Of a DNA stretch of 58,323 nucleotides, positions 32,640-41,900 are shown in pieces. A program made the position numbers and the translations under genes. This DNA is from Lachnospiraceae bacterium (GTDB taxonomy: Bacteria; Bacillota; Clostridia; Lachnospirales; Lachnospiraceae). The number at the start of each line of letters is the position of its first letter. Position 1 is the stretch's first letter. The notes under the pieces are model-generated. The model made no database searches. It saw only the letters and a list, made by a program, of their open reading frames with translations, and was not told the origin of the DNA. The stretch covers positions 1 through 58,323 of the forward strand of contig JAKSSD010000007.1 of NCBI GenBank assembly GCA_024403275.1, written 5' to 3'.

Positions 32640-32663
32640 AAGGAGAGGCTTTCACCTCTCCTT
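32640..32663 (-). terminator. Hairpin between glyA and the parvulin gene
   Basis: AAGGAGAGG pairs with CCTCTCCTT around a 6-base loop. The following U-tract on the minus strand (TTATTTGAT) is weak. It lies 13 bases after the glyA stop. It may be a leaky terminator. Confidence 0.65.
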
Positions 32664-32676
32664 TGTAAGTAATAAA

Positions 32677-33915
32677 TTAGATTAATGGATATTTCTTTGT
32701 TAATTCATCAACAATTGCTCTTGCGTATGGAATCTTTTCTTCTCCACCCTTTACGATAGCTGCAATTGCATCTGCAATCTTATCCATATCCTCTGTATTC
32801 ATACCACGTGAGGTAACAGCTGGAGTACCTAAACGAACACCACTAGTAACAAATGGCTTCTGAGGATCATTTGGAACTGTATTCTTGTTAGCTGTGATAT
32901 GAGCTTCATCAAGCATCTTTTCAAGTTCCTTACCTGTGAACTTCTCACCTCTTAAATCAACAAGCATTAAGTGGTTATCAGTTCCACCAGAAACGATTTT
33001 AACTCCTCTGCTCATAAGGCCTTTGCTAAGTGCCTGTGCATTATCTACAACATTCTGAGCGTATGTCTTAAATTCTGGTGATAAAGCTTCCTTGAAGCAA
33101 ACTGCCTTAGCTGCAATAACATGCATCAATGGGCCACCCTGAATTCCTGGGAAAATAGCCTTGTTAAAATTGAACTTATCAACTGCTGCCTGATTTGCAA
33201 GAATAAGACCACCACGAGGTCCTCTTAAAGTCTTATGTGTTGTAGTTGTTACTACATCTGCATATGGGAATGGAGATGGGTGTAATCCTGTAGCAACAAG
33301 ACCAGCGATATGAGCAATATCAACCATCATAACTGCATCTACCTTATCACAGATTTCACGAATTCTCTTGAAATCAATTGTTCTTGCATATGCTGAAGCA
33401 CCAGAAATAATCATTTTTGGCTTGCACTCAAGTGCAAGTTCTTCCATTTTATCGTAATCGATGAAACCGTCATCGTTTACACCATAAGGAACTACTTTGA
33501 AATATTTACCAGACATATTAACTGGTGAACCATGTGTAAGATGTCCGCCATGATCAAGATTCATACCCATGATAGTATCACCTGGCTGAAGTACAGCAAA
33601 CTGAACTGCCATATTAGCCTGTGCACCTGAATGAGGCTGAACATTTGCATAATCACATCCGAATAATTCTTTTGCTCTTTCAATAGCAAGTGATTCAACA
33701 ACGTCTACACATCCACATCCGCCATAGTATCTCTTAGCTGGATAACCTTCTGCATATTTGTTTGTTAATACGCTACCCATTGCTGACATAACTGCTTTTG
33801 AAACCCAGTTCTCTGAAGCAATAAGTTCGATATGACTATTCTGACGATTTTCTTCGTCAACAATTGCCTGTGCAATTTCAGGATCAACCAATTTAATATC
33901 TTCTAATGAATACAT
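32677..33915 (-). CDS. glyA: Serine hydroxymethyltransferase
   Basis: The 412-residue PLP enzyme interconverts serine and glycine, charging tetrahydrofolate with a one-carbon unit. Motifs are [12 protein letters not shown] (N-terminus), [41 protein letters not shown], the PLP lysine in [13 protein letters not shown] and FKTYAQNVV. Length is standard. The product supplies formyl groups for PurN and glycine for PurD, encoded in the same window. It has a clear promoter and a GGAGG ribosome binding site. Confidence 0.97.
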   Translation of the reverse strand: MYSLEDIKLVDPEIAQAIVDEENRQNSHIELIASENWVSKAVMSAMGSVLTNKYAEGYPAKRYYGGCGCVDVVESLAIERAKELFGCDYANVQPHSGAQANMAVQFAVLQPGDTIMGMNLDHGGHLTHGSPVNMSGKYFKVVPYGVNDDGFIDYDKMEELALECKPKMIISGASAYARTIDFKRIREICDKVDAVMMVDIAHIAGLVATGLHPSPFPYADVVTTTTHKTLRGPRGGLILANQAAVDKFNFNKAIFPGIQGGPLMHVIAAKAVCFKEALSPEFKTYAQNVVDNAQALSKGLMSRGVKIVSGGTDNHLMLVDLRGEKFTGKELEKMLDEAHITANKNTVPNDPQKPFVTSGVRLGTPAVTSRGMNTEDMDKIADAIAAIVKGGEEKIPYARAIVDELTKKYPLI

Positions 33916-33952
33916 CTTTTGTTCCTCCGAGTAATAATTTTCAAACAGGTCA

Positions 33953-33982
33953 ATTATAGCATGTAAATTAAAGCATTGTCAC
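33953..33982 (-). promoter_or_regulatory. glyA promoter
   Basis: GTGACA (33977-33982) and TATAAT (33953-33958) with a TGC extension are spaced by 18 bases, 37 bases before the glyA ATG. No glycine riboswitch fits in the short leader. Confidence 0.7.
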
Positions 33983-33987
33983 TAATT

Positions 33988-34356
33988 TTAGAAAGAAAAC
34001 TCTATTCTAACGTCACCATCGAGATAAAAGCCATCTCCATAAGCAAAAGTCTCTTCCATTAAATCAAGCTTGTCAGCAGAAGCATATTCGAAAGAATGAT
34101 GATTGATAACAAGCTTATATTCATCAACCACATCTCCATCAAATGTTTTAGTAAGATTAATTCCTGCATTCTTGAATCCATTATCTGCCAAATATCTTCT
34201 TACACTATTAACATATGTTTCTTCATTCTGAGCAAGCATTTCATAATATGCTTTTGTCTTAATTTCCTCTGCATGAGCTACAAGTGCTACACTAAGAATC
34301 CCTGTAAATATTAACGCTGCTACCATACCTGCAAATAACTTAATCTTAACTGACAT
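33988..34356 (-). CDS. Small secreted protein of unknown function
   Basis: The 122-residue protein has a typical signal peptide (about 1-29: basic start, LFAGMVAALIFTGILSVALV, then AHA followed by EE). The mature part is about 93 residues, with alternating charged and aromatic residues (YEMLAQNEETYVNSVRRYLADNGFKNAGINL, DEYKLVINHHSFEY, VRIEFSF). No cysteines or wall-anchor motif are visible. I recognise no family. GGAGG precedes the ATG. It has its own extended -10 and may be monocistronic. Confidence 0.65.
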   Translation of the reverse strand: MSVKIKLFAGMVAALIFTGILSVALVAHAEEIKTKAYYEMLAQNEETYVNSVRRYLADNGFKNAGINLTKTFDGDVVDEYKLVINHHSFEYASADKLDLMEETFAYGDGFYLDGDVRIEFSF

Positions 34357-34399
34357 ATCTATATCCTCCGTAAATGTTTTTGTTTTTCTTTACGAGTTG

Positions 34400-34408
34400 A
34401 TTATAGCA
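34400..34408 (-). promoter_or_regulatory. Extended -10 promoter of the small secreted protein gene
   Basis: TGCTATAAT on the minus strand, 44 bases before the ATG, is a perfect extended -10. No convincing -35 is seen. Confidence 0.5.
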
Positions 34409-34446
34409 TTGGCAGGTGTCCGATAAAAAGTACAGCTAAATTTATA

Positions 34447-34680
34447 TTAAGTAGTAATTGTTATATCCAAATCTTCAAGGACTTCCATTATAGCAAAGAA
34501 ATAGAATTCACCCTTATTAACATTGTTAATTTTAATTTCTTCTATTGTCATTTCGCTAAGGCAGTCATAAAGAGCATCTAAATTATTACCGTAATAATCA
34601 GGAAATCCAAATACTTCCTTAAGATAAGCATGTGCGCTCTCTCTTTCGTTTAATTTTTCTGCATCTAACTCATATATCAT
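34447..34680 (-). CDS. Barstar-like RNase inhibitor
   Basis: The 77-residue acidic protein matches the barstar family layout. It has an N-terminal strand, the helix SAHAYLKEVFGFPDYYGNNLDALYDCLSEM with the diagnostic FPDYYGNNLDALYDCL segment, and a C-terminal strand region with DLDITIT. In the family these proteins inhibit barnase-type RNases. No barnase-like gene is adjacent, so it is an orphan immunity-type gene here. AAGGAG precedes the ATG. The 240 bases upstream are very AT-rich. Confidence 0.82.
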   Translation of the reverse strand: MIYELDAEKLNERESAHAYLKEVFGFPDYYGNNLDALYDCLSEMTIEEIKINNVNKGEFYFFAIMEVLEDLDITITT

Positions 34681-34819
34681 GTTTATGCTCCTTTTAAATT
34701 GTATAAAACTTACATAAGAATCATTTATACATATCTTTTTTTATTCAATTATTTAAATTTACACCTTTATATTATATATACATTTTTAAATTTGTATATT
34801 TATTTATTATGAAATTCTC

Positions 34820-34861
34820 TGACTTAAAATAGAAAATGTTTGACTTAAAATAATATATGTT
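34820..34861. repeat. Tandem 21-base direct repeat over the LtaS-like promoter
   Basis: TGACTTAAAATA-GAAAATGTT (34820-34840) is followed at once by TGACTTAAAATA-ATATATGTT (34841-34861), with 18 of 21 positions identical. The second copy contains the -35 box except its first T. A 21-bp period places both copies on the same DNA face, as for direct-repeat activator sites. Confidence 0.65.
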
Positions 34862-34868
34862 GTATGAT
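34840..34868 (+). promoter_or_regulatory. Promoter of the LtaS-like gene
   Basis: TTGACT (34840-34845) and TATGAT (34863-34868) are spaced by 17 bases, 52 bases before the ATG. Confidence 0.75.
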
Positions 34869-34920
34869 TTTCGCGATTTACATGATGTATATATAATAAT
34901 AAGGAAAAGAAGGTATCGAG

Positions 34921-37209
34921 ATGGCAGTCGATAATATGGAAGAAAAAAAATACAAAAAATACATTATAGGACTTATTCCAATGGCTATTTACTTTGGAAT
35001 ATTCTTTTTGACAATAACCGCTTTGGAACTTTTCATGAGAATTTATATATCAGGCAAAATTACTGGTATGAATTTATTCTTTTTATTCTTTGTTCCTGCC
35101 GAAGCAATGTTTTTCACAGCTCTCGCAGGCTTCTTCAAGAATATAGGTAATAAGATAACTCTCCCAATTCTTTTGTTCGTAATCAGCATTTATTACTGCG
35201 TTCAGTTCGTATATTTTAGAATATTCGGATCCTTGTTCTCAGTATCAATGATGGGAATGGGTGGCCAGGCAGTTGGAAACTTCTTTTGGGCAATGGAAGA
35301 AATTCTTATTTCATCCATCATTTTCTTAACACTCATACTTGCGCCTGTAATCGCTTCAATTGTTGTAGGCATTATTAAAAAGATTCGTTTTGCAGGATAC
35401 CCTGTATTGATGCATCTTTTCGTAATCTTATTATCAGTTGCCTTATGGTTTGCAGGTATTCAGGGCTTAAAGCTTGGCGGAACTGACAAGCAGTCAGCAT
35501 ATCACGTATTTCACAGTTTATCTGTAGATACAGACTCTGCCGCAGGCAGTCTTGGTACACTTACTACTTTCTTAGTAGAGTGCGGTGCCTACTATCTCGG
35601 TATTGGTAATACTGAAAGCAGTACTGAAGAACTCGTGGAAATCGATAAATCTGCACTTGAATTAATTCCTGACGAAGAAATCGTGGAAAACATTCCTGAT
35701 GAGGAGTCTGAAGAAGAAGTCGAAGAAGTTGTAGAAGAAATTGTTTACGAACCATGGATCGATGATTCCTTTGATTTCGAAGCTCTTGCAGAAAACGCTG
35801 CTGATGCTAATACCAAGAATATGTATTTATTCTTTGCACAACAGGAGCCAACCTATAAAAACGAGTATACAGGTATGTTTGAAGACTACAATCTCATTTA
35901 TATCTGTGCTGAAGGTTTCTGGAAATATGCATGTAACGAGAAGGTAACTCCTACTCTTTATAATATGTCAAATAACGGAATTGTTTTAACTAACTACTAC
36001 AATTCATTCCTTAATACTACAACTAATGGTGAGTTTGCTTTTGCTACTTCACTTTGGCCAGATGTATCAAGATATGCAATGTCAGGTACTGACGTAGGAA
36101 GCTTTCCTCAGTCAGCAAGCAAATATATGCCTTATGGTTTAGGAGATTTATTCTCTGCTGATGGAACTAACACATACGCTTTCCATAACTACTATGGCAC
36201 ATATTACAGAAGATATCTTTCATGGCCAAACCTTGGATATCAGGATACCAAATTCAGTGATGAAATGAAATTAAGCGTTGTATGGCCAGCCAGCGACCTT
36301 GAAATGATGGAGCAGTCAATCGATGATTATATCGAAGAGGACACTTTCCATGCTTACTATATGACTTTCAGTGGTCATGGTCCTTACAATGGTTCAAACA
36401 GAATGGTTAATAGAAATATCAACGAAGTTAAGGAACTTCTTGGTGACGATGCAGCTAATTATAATGCAGAAGCCTTGAATTACTTTGCTTGTAATCTTGA
36501 GCTTGAAAAAGCTATGAAATATCTTTTAGAAAGACTTGAAGAAGCTGACAAGCTTGATAATACAGTAATCGTTCTTACTGGTGACCACTATCCTTACTAT
36601 CTCTCAGCTCAGGGAAGAGAAAGTCTTGTTGGTGGTGAAATCAGCGAGCTTGAACAGTATCATTCAGCTTGTATCATTTACAACTCAGCTATTGAAGAGC
36701 CTATCTACAATGATAACTACTGCTGTAATGTTGATATCGTTCCTACAATATTAAATCTTTTCAATCTTCCTCATGATTCAAGACTTCTCATGGGAACAGA
36801 TGTATTTTCAAACAGCATGCACACTGCAATGCTTTATAACAAGAGTTTCTTAAATGACAATGTTGAGTACAACTCTTCTACTAAAGAAACATACTGGAAG
36901 ATCAACACTGACCTTTACTGTGAGGAAGCCCTTGATGCTTACCTTAACAGCTACATGGATTTCAACGAATCCAAGTATCTCGCTAGTATCAATATTCTTA
37001 AATACAACGTTTATTTCTCACTTTGGAAAGACGCTGGATTACTTACAGATGAAGAAATAGCCGCTGAGAATCAAAGAGCAGCCAAGGTACTTCAGACAAA
37101 CGCTGAACAAAACGCACGTGAAGCAGAGGCCCAGAGAATCCGTGAGGAAGAAGCCGCTGCAGCTGCTGAAGCCGAAGCCCAACAACAACAGGAAGAACAG
37201 CAAAACTAA
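34921..37209 (+). CDS. LtaS-like phosphoglycerol transferase (sulfatase-fold, membrane)
   Basis: The 762-residue protein has about five membrane helices (1-185). An acidic Glu/Val-rich linker follows (about 240-290). The extracellular alkaline-phosphatase/sulfatase domain spans about 320-620. Catalytic-type motifs are NLIYICAEGFWKYA, the nucleophile region NTTTNGEFAFATS (T367 aligns with the LtaS KTSDSEF threonine), YMTFSGHGPYNG and VIVLTGDHYPYYL with metal-ligand Asp/His. Members polymerise or transfer glycerol phosphate onto lipoteichoic acid or other glycans. The C-terminal 50 residues are Ala/Glu/Gln-rich and probably helical. It is a single-gene unit with its own promoter and terminator. 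Confidence 0.88.
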   Translation: MAVDNMEEKKYKKYIIGLIPMAIYFGIFFLTITALELFMRIYISGKITGMNLFFLFFVPAEAMFFTALAGFFKNIGNKITLPILLFVISIYYCVQFVYFRIFGSLFSVSMMGMGGQAVGNFFWAMEEILISSIIFLTLILAPVIASIVVGIIKKIRFAGYPVLMHLFVILLSVALWFAGIQGLKLGGTDKQSAYHVFHSLSVDTDSAAGSLGTLTTFLVECGAYYLGIGNTESSTEELVEIDKSALELIPDEEIVENIPDEESEEEVEEVVEEIVYEPWIDDSFDFEALAENAADANTKNMYLFFAQQEPTYKNEYTGMFEDYNLIYICAEGFWKYACNEKVTPTLYNMSNNGIVLTNYYNSFLNTTTNGEFAFATSLWPDVSRYAMSGTDVGSFPQSASKYMPYGLGDLFSADGTNTYAFHNYYGTYYRRYLSWPNLGYQDTKFSDEMKLSVVWPASDLEMMEQSIDDYIEEDTFHAYYMTFSGHGPYNGSNRMVNRNINEVKELLGDDAANYNAEALNYFACNLELEKAMKYLLERLEEADKLDNTVIVLTGDHYPYYLSAQGRESLVGGEISELEQYHSACIIYNSAIEEPIYNDNYCCNVDIVPTILNLFNLPHDSRLLMGTDVFSNSMHTAMLYNKSFLNDNVEYNSSTKETYWKINTDLYCEEALDAYLNSYMDFNESKYLASINILKYNVYFSLWKDAGLLTDEEIAAENQRAAKVLQTNAEQNAREAEAQRIREEEAAAAAEAEAQQQQEEQQN

Positions 37210-37223
37210 AATATCTATATATC

Positions 37224-37254
37224 AAAAAAAGACCATTTCAAATGGTCTTTTTTT
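37224..37254. terminator. Bidirectional terminator between the LtaS-like and GH43 genes
   Basis: AAAAAAAGACCATT pairs with AATGGTCTTTTTTT around a TCA loop, so a T7 run follows the stem on either strand. It serves the convergent genes ending at 37209 and 37262. Confidence 0.92.
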
Positions 37255-37261
37255 ATATCCT

Positions 37262-38806
37262 TTATTCATTAGTCAAAATGCTCTCAACTCTAAATTCAGC
37301 GACTCCACCAATCTCCTTTTGAGAATAAATGCACATTCCAATTCTTGCACCGGTGAAGAGATCAAGCTTAAATTCTATTTTAATGGCTTCCTTGGTAATC
37401 TCCTTATCGTCTATAAAAAACCTTACTTCATCCTTCATATTCTCAAAACAGGTAAGTGCCTCAATATTGCATTTACAATCAGGATTATCAATTATTTCAT
37501 CAATAATAATCCTAGCTTCCTCATAATCATTTAGCCCTATGCCAAAGCCTTCATGCTTATGATTACTAACTATAAGTACCTTATGAAAGCCATCCTTATA
37601 CCTTCTTACACCAGCCATTGCATACTGTCCAATAAGAACAATTAAGCCTGCAGTATCTCCTATCTTTAGTCCACTATAATCAAGGCTTATTCTTGCACTT
37701 CCCGAAGGATATGTTGTCCTATGAGTCAATGTATTAATAGCATGCATGGGATTAACCGAAAGCTTTCCTGTTTCAACCCTGATGCTTCTCTCATCTTTTA
37801 TTTCAACAAGCTTTTTATTAGGAATATGATTCCACTGCCATTGAGGAGTAATAATATATTGCTTGTTGTCTAATGATTTCTTAGCTATGGAAGAATTAAT
37901 AAGACTCTCATACTTGTAATCAGGTCTGTAATCTGTAACTGTAAAATTCCTTGTCGCTTTTCCATCATTTCCAAATACAGGAAATCCATCTTTCCACTCA
38001 ATAGGCATGAGTGATGGTATTCTACCTACTGCACCACTATCCTGAAAAAGAATAGCATACCATTTACCATCAGGAGTATCCACAATGCCCCCCTGAGCTA
38101 TTCCCTGATTAAGATATCCACCATCATCGCTTAGTACATCTTTACCTATATACTCTCCATCCACCCTATCACTTACAAATACGCTTTCTGTACGCATTCC
38201 ATCTGTTGGACAATGAATAAGAGTTATTAAATATTTATTATTAATCTTGTAAAAATGAGAACCCTCATAGCCAAGTCTTACCCTATTGGGATCATCTTCT
38301 ATAATAATCTTATCAATTCCACCATTCTTTGGCCCTGACAAATCATCAGCAAGCTCTGTAAGATGAATATTCATGTTTCCATGAACAATAAATATACTGT
38401 CTTCATCAAACAATAGTGAGCAATCATGATAATAACCCTTTATCATTCTATGTTCCCAGGGACCTTCTACTTTATCAGCTATAAATAGATGCGTATCCTC
38501 CTGTTCATGAGAAACAAATGCTATATAGAATTTACCATTATGATACCTAAAAGATGGTGCCCACATTCCGTGACCATAAAGATTCTTATTATCTTCTAAC
38601 CTCTCTTCTTTTGTACCATCTAATTCCTCAAAAACATAGGATACTATTTCCCAGTTCACAAGATTATAGGATCTTAATATAGCTGCGCCTGGAAAATAGT
38701 ACATAGTAGTACTGACCATATAATATGTATCATCCACTCTAATTACATCTGGATCAGGATAATCCTGACTTATTATTCTATTTTGACAAACTTCTATATT
38801 GTTCAT
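37262..38806 (-). CDS. Intracellular glycoside hydrolase family 43
   Basis: The 514-residue protein has the five-bladed beta-propeller GH43 domain (about 5-310) and a C-terminal beta-sandwich (about 320-512). Likely catalytic residues are D18 (base, in SQDYPDPDVI), D128 (in YYHDCSLLFDED) and E181 (acid, in LGYEGSHFYKI). There is no signal peptide, so it acts in the cytoplasm on imported oligosaccharides. It is probably a beta-xylosidase or alpha-L-arabinofuranosidase; the substrate is not determinable. No transporter lies next to it. An inverted repeat (38874-38890) upstream may be its operator. Confidence 0.9.
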   Translation of the reverse strand: MNNIEVCQNRIISQDYPDPDVIRVDDTYYMVSTTMYYFPGAAILRSYNLVNWEIVSYVFEELDGTKEERLEDNKNLYGHGMWAPSFRYHNGKFYIAFVSHEQEDTHLFIADKVEGPWEHRMIKGYYHDCSLLFDEDSIFIVHGNMNIHLTELADDLSGPKNGGIDKIIIEDDPNRVRLGYEGSHFYKINNKYLITLIHCPTDGMRTESVFVSDRVDGEYIGKDVLSDDGGYLNQGIAQGGIVDTPDGKWYAILFQDSGAVGRIPSLMPIEWKDGFPVFGNDGKATRNFTVTDYRPDYKYESLINSSIAKKSLDNKQYIITPQWQWNHIPNKKLVEIKDERSIRVETGKLSVNPMHAINTLTHRTTYPSGSARISLDYSGLKIGDTAGLIVLIGQYAMAGVRRYKDGFHKVLIVSNHKHEGFGIGLNDYEEARIIIDEIIDNPDCKCNIEALTCFENMKDEVRFFIDDKEITKEAIKIEFKLDLFTGARIGMCIYSQKEIGGVAEFRVESILTNE

Positions 38807-38873
38807 TTAAATATTAATCCTTATATTATTTATCATTACAGTAAAGTGAATTTTGTTGATTCTATGTAAATGA

Positions 38874-38890
38874 ATTTGCTAAAAAGCAAA
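38874..38890. promoter_or_regulatory. Inverted repeat upstream of the GH43 gene
   Basis: ATTTGCT and AGCAAAT are separated by AAA, a perfect 17-bp palindrome about 70 bases before the GH43 start. The size suits a LacI- or other dimer-type operator. It does not match the CcpA cre consensus. Confidence 0.4.
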
Positions 38891-38915
38891 TCCGATTCCC
38901 ATCGTCGCTATAATA

Positions 38916-38943
38916 TGAAAAGGACATCTTTCGATGTCCTTTT
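38916..38943 (-). terminator. PFOR gene terminator
   Basis: GAAAAGGACATC and GATGTCCTTTTC form a 12-bp perfect stem with a 4-base loop, 29 bases after the nifJ stop codon. The U-tract is partly within the stem. Confidence 0.8.
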
Positions 38944-38972
38944 CAATTTTAAAATGTATATTGTTATATAAA

Positions 38973-41900
38973 TTATTTGTATAACTCAACAAGTCTGAGT
39001 AAGTGCTGATATCTTTCGTTAGCAACCTTCTCTGACTGAGCGAATAATTCTTCAGCTCTTTCTGGGAATGGCTTAACAAGACGAGTATATCTTGACTCAT
39101 TGTTAAGGAATTCCTGATATGTTCCATCACCTTCCTTAGATGATAATGTGAATGGATTCTTTCCTTCAGCCTTAAGTGCTGGGTTGAAGCTGAATAAGTT
39201 CCAGTAACCAGACTTAACAGCCTTCTTCATTTCATCCTGGCAGTGGTTCATACCGCCCTTAGCGATACCGTGAAGTTCACATGGAGCGTAACCAATGATA
39301 AGTGAAGGACCATTGTAAGCTTCTGCTTCTGCGATAGCCTTAACAGCCTGAGCTGGGTTAGCACCAAGAGCGATCTGTGCTACATATACGTAACCATAGC
39401 TCATAGCGATTTCAGCAAGAGACTTCTTGTTGATTTCCTTACCAGCTGCAGCGAACTGACAAACTTCACCGATGTTAGAAGCCTTAGATGCCTGTCCACC
39501 TGTATTTGAATACATTTCTGTATCGAATACCATTACATTTACATTCTCACCAGAAGCAAGAACATGGTCTAAGCCGCCGAAACCGATATCGTAAGCCCAA
39601 CCGTCACCACCTAAGATCCATACTGACTTCTTAGCAAGGTAATCCTTCTTAGCAAGTACTTCCTTAGATTTCTCACATCCAGCTGCTGCTGCCTTCTCAA
39701 GTTCAACAACTAATGCATCTGTATACTCGCTGTTGCACTGTGTGCAATCCTTAGTTTCGATGAACTTAGCTGCTGCTGCCTTGAATTCTGCTGTAGCCTT
39801 ATCTGAATTCATTAATTCTTCGATCTTAGCAATTGCCTGGTTACGAAGAACCTTCTGACCTAAATACATACCAAAGCCGTGCTCAGCGTTATCCTCGAAT
39901 AATGAGTTAGACCAAGCTGGACCCTTCTTAGAATCCTTGTTAACTGTATATGGTGATGTAGCTGCAGGACCACCCCAGATTGATGAACAACCTGTAGCAT
40001 TTGAAATGTACATATGCTCACCGAATAACTGTGTAATGAGTCTTGCGTATGATGTTTCTGCACAACCTGCACATGAACCAGAGAACTCGAGGAGTGGCTG
40101 GTTGTACTGTGAGTTGATTGGAGTAACACCGTTTGCTAAAGCTGGCTTTAATTCCTTCTTGCCAACGTTTGCAACTAAGTAGTCGAATACTGGCTGCTCT
40201 GCGCTCTGTGATTCCTGTGGAACCATCTTTAATGCACCCTTAGCAGCTGCAGGACATACTGTTACACATTCGCCACAACCCATACAATCGAGAGGTGATA
40301 CGCTCATTGTGTACTTCATTGTTGCATCGTTTGCATGCTTAGAATCAGCAAGCTTGATATTTGCAGGAGCTGCTGCAACTTCGTCTGCGCTTAAGATGAA
40401 TGGACGAATTGTTGCATGTGAACATACGAATGCACAGCTGTTACACTGAGCACAAGCTGTTGGATCCCATTCAGGAACCATAACTGCTGTACCACGCTTC
40501 TCGTATGCTGAAGCACCTGTTTCGAACTGACCATCTGCGATATCCTTGAATGCAGATACAGGAAGTGAATAACCATCCATTAAACCGATAGGATCAAGGA
40601 GTTCGTTAACCATCTTAACTGTAGCTGGACGACCTGTTCTCTCAACAGCTTTCTTCTCAGCTGTTGCTGTAGCCCAATCTGCTGGGATTTCTACTTTATG
40701 AATTGCATCTACACCAGCATCAATTGCCTTGTAGTTCATTTCTACTACTGCGTCACCCTTCTTTGAGTATGACTTCTTAGCAGCCTGCTTCATGTAATCG
40801 ATAGCTTCATCGATTGGCATTACGTTAGCAAGTTTGAAGAATGCTGACTGAAGAATTGTATTTGTTCTCTTACCCATACCAATTTCGATAGCCTTATCGA
40901 TAGCATTGATTGTGTAAAGCTGAACGTTGTTCTTTGCAATGTACTGCTTAGCTTCTGCTGGCATATGCTCATTTAATTCTTCGTCTGACCACTGGCAGTT
41001 GATCATGAAGATTCCGCCTGGCTTAACATCCTGAACCATCTTGTAACCCTTGATTACGTATGATGGGTTGTGACATGCAACGAAGTCAGCCTGGTTGATG
41101 TAATATGGGCTCTTGATAGGCTTGTCACCAAATCTCAAGTGAGAAATTGTGATACCACCTGTCTTCTTTGAGTCATACTGGAAGTATGCCTGGATGAACT
41201 TGTCTGTATGGTCACCAATGATCTTTGTTGAGTTCTTATTAGCACCTACAGTACCGTCACCACCTAAGCCCCAGAACTTACACTCTACTGTACCTGCAGC
41301 AGATGTGATAGGTGCTGGCTTAACCTCAGGTAAGCTTAAGTTAGTAACGTCATCTACGATACCAATTGTAAATCTTGCCTTAGGAGCATCCTTAGCAAGT
41401 TCTGTATAAATAGCAAAAATTGAAGAAGGACATGTATCCTTTGAACCAAGACCATAACGACCACCGATTAATGTGATATCGTTTAATCCTGCTTCACGAA
41501 GTGTTGTAGCAACATCAAGGTATAATGGTTCACCAAGTGATCCTGGCTCTTTTGTTCTGTCTAATACAGCAACTTTCTTTGCTGTCTTTGGAAGAACCTT
41601 AAGAAGTGCTGATGAAACCCAAGGACGATATAAACGAACCTTGATTAAACCAACCTTCTCGCCAGCTGCTGTTAAGTAATCGATTACTTCTTCAGCAACA
41701 TCACAAACAGAACCCATAGCGATGATTACTCTGTCTGCATCAGCAGCACCATAGTAGTTGAATAAGTCGTAGTTTGTACCTAACTTATCGTTAACTTTCT
41801 TCATGTACTTCTCTACTACTGCAGGAAGTGCATCATAAACGCCGTTACAAGCTTCACGATGCTGGAAGAATACGTCATCATTTTCATGAGAACCTCTCAT

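Noticed and set aside
33916-33987. Glycine riboswitch before glyA
   Set aside because: The leader is about 30 bases after a good promoter, far too short for a glycine aptamer.
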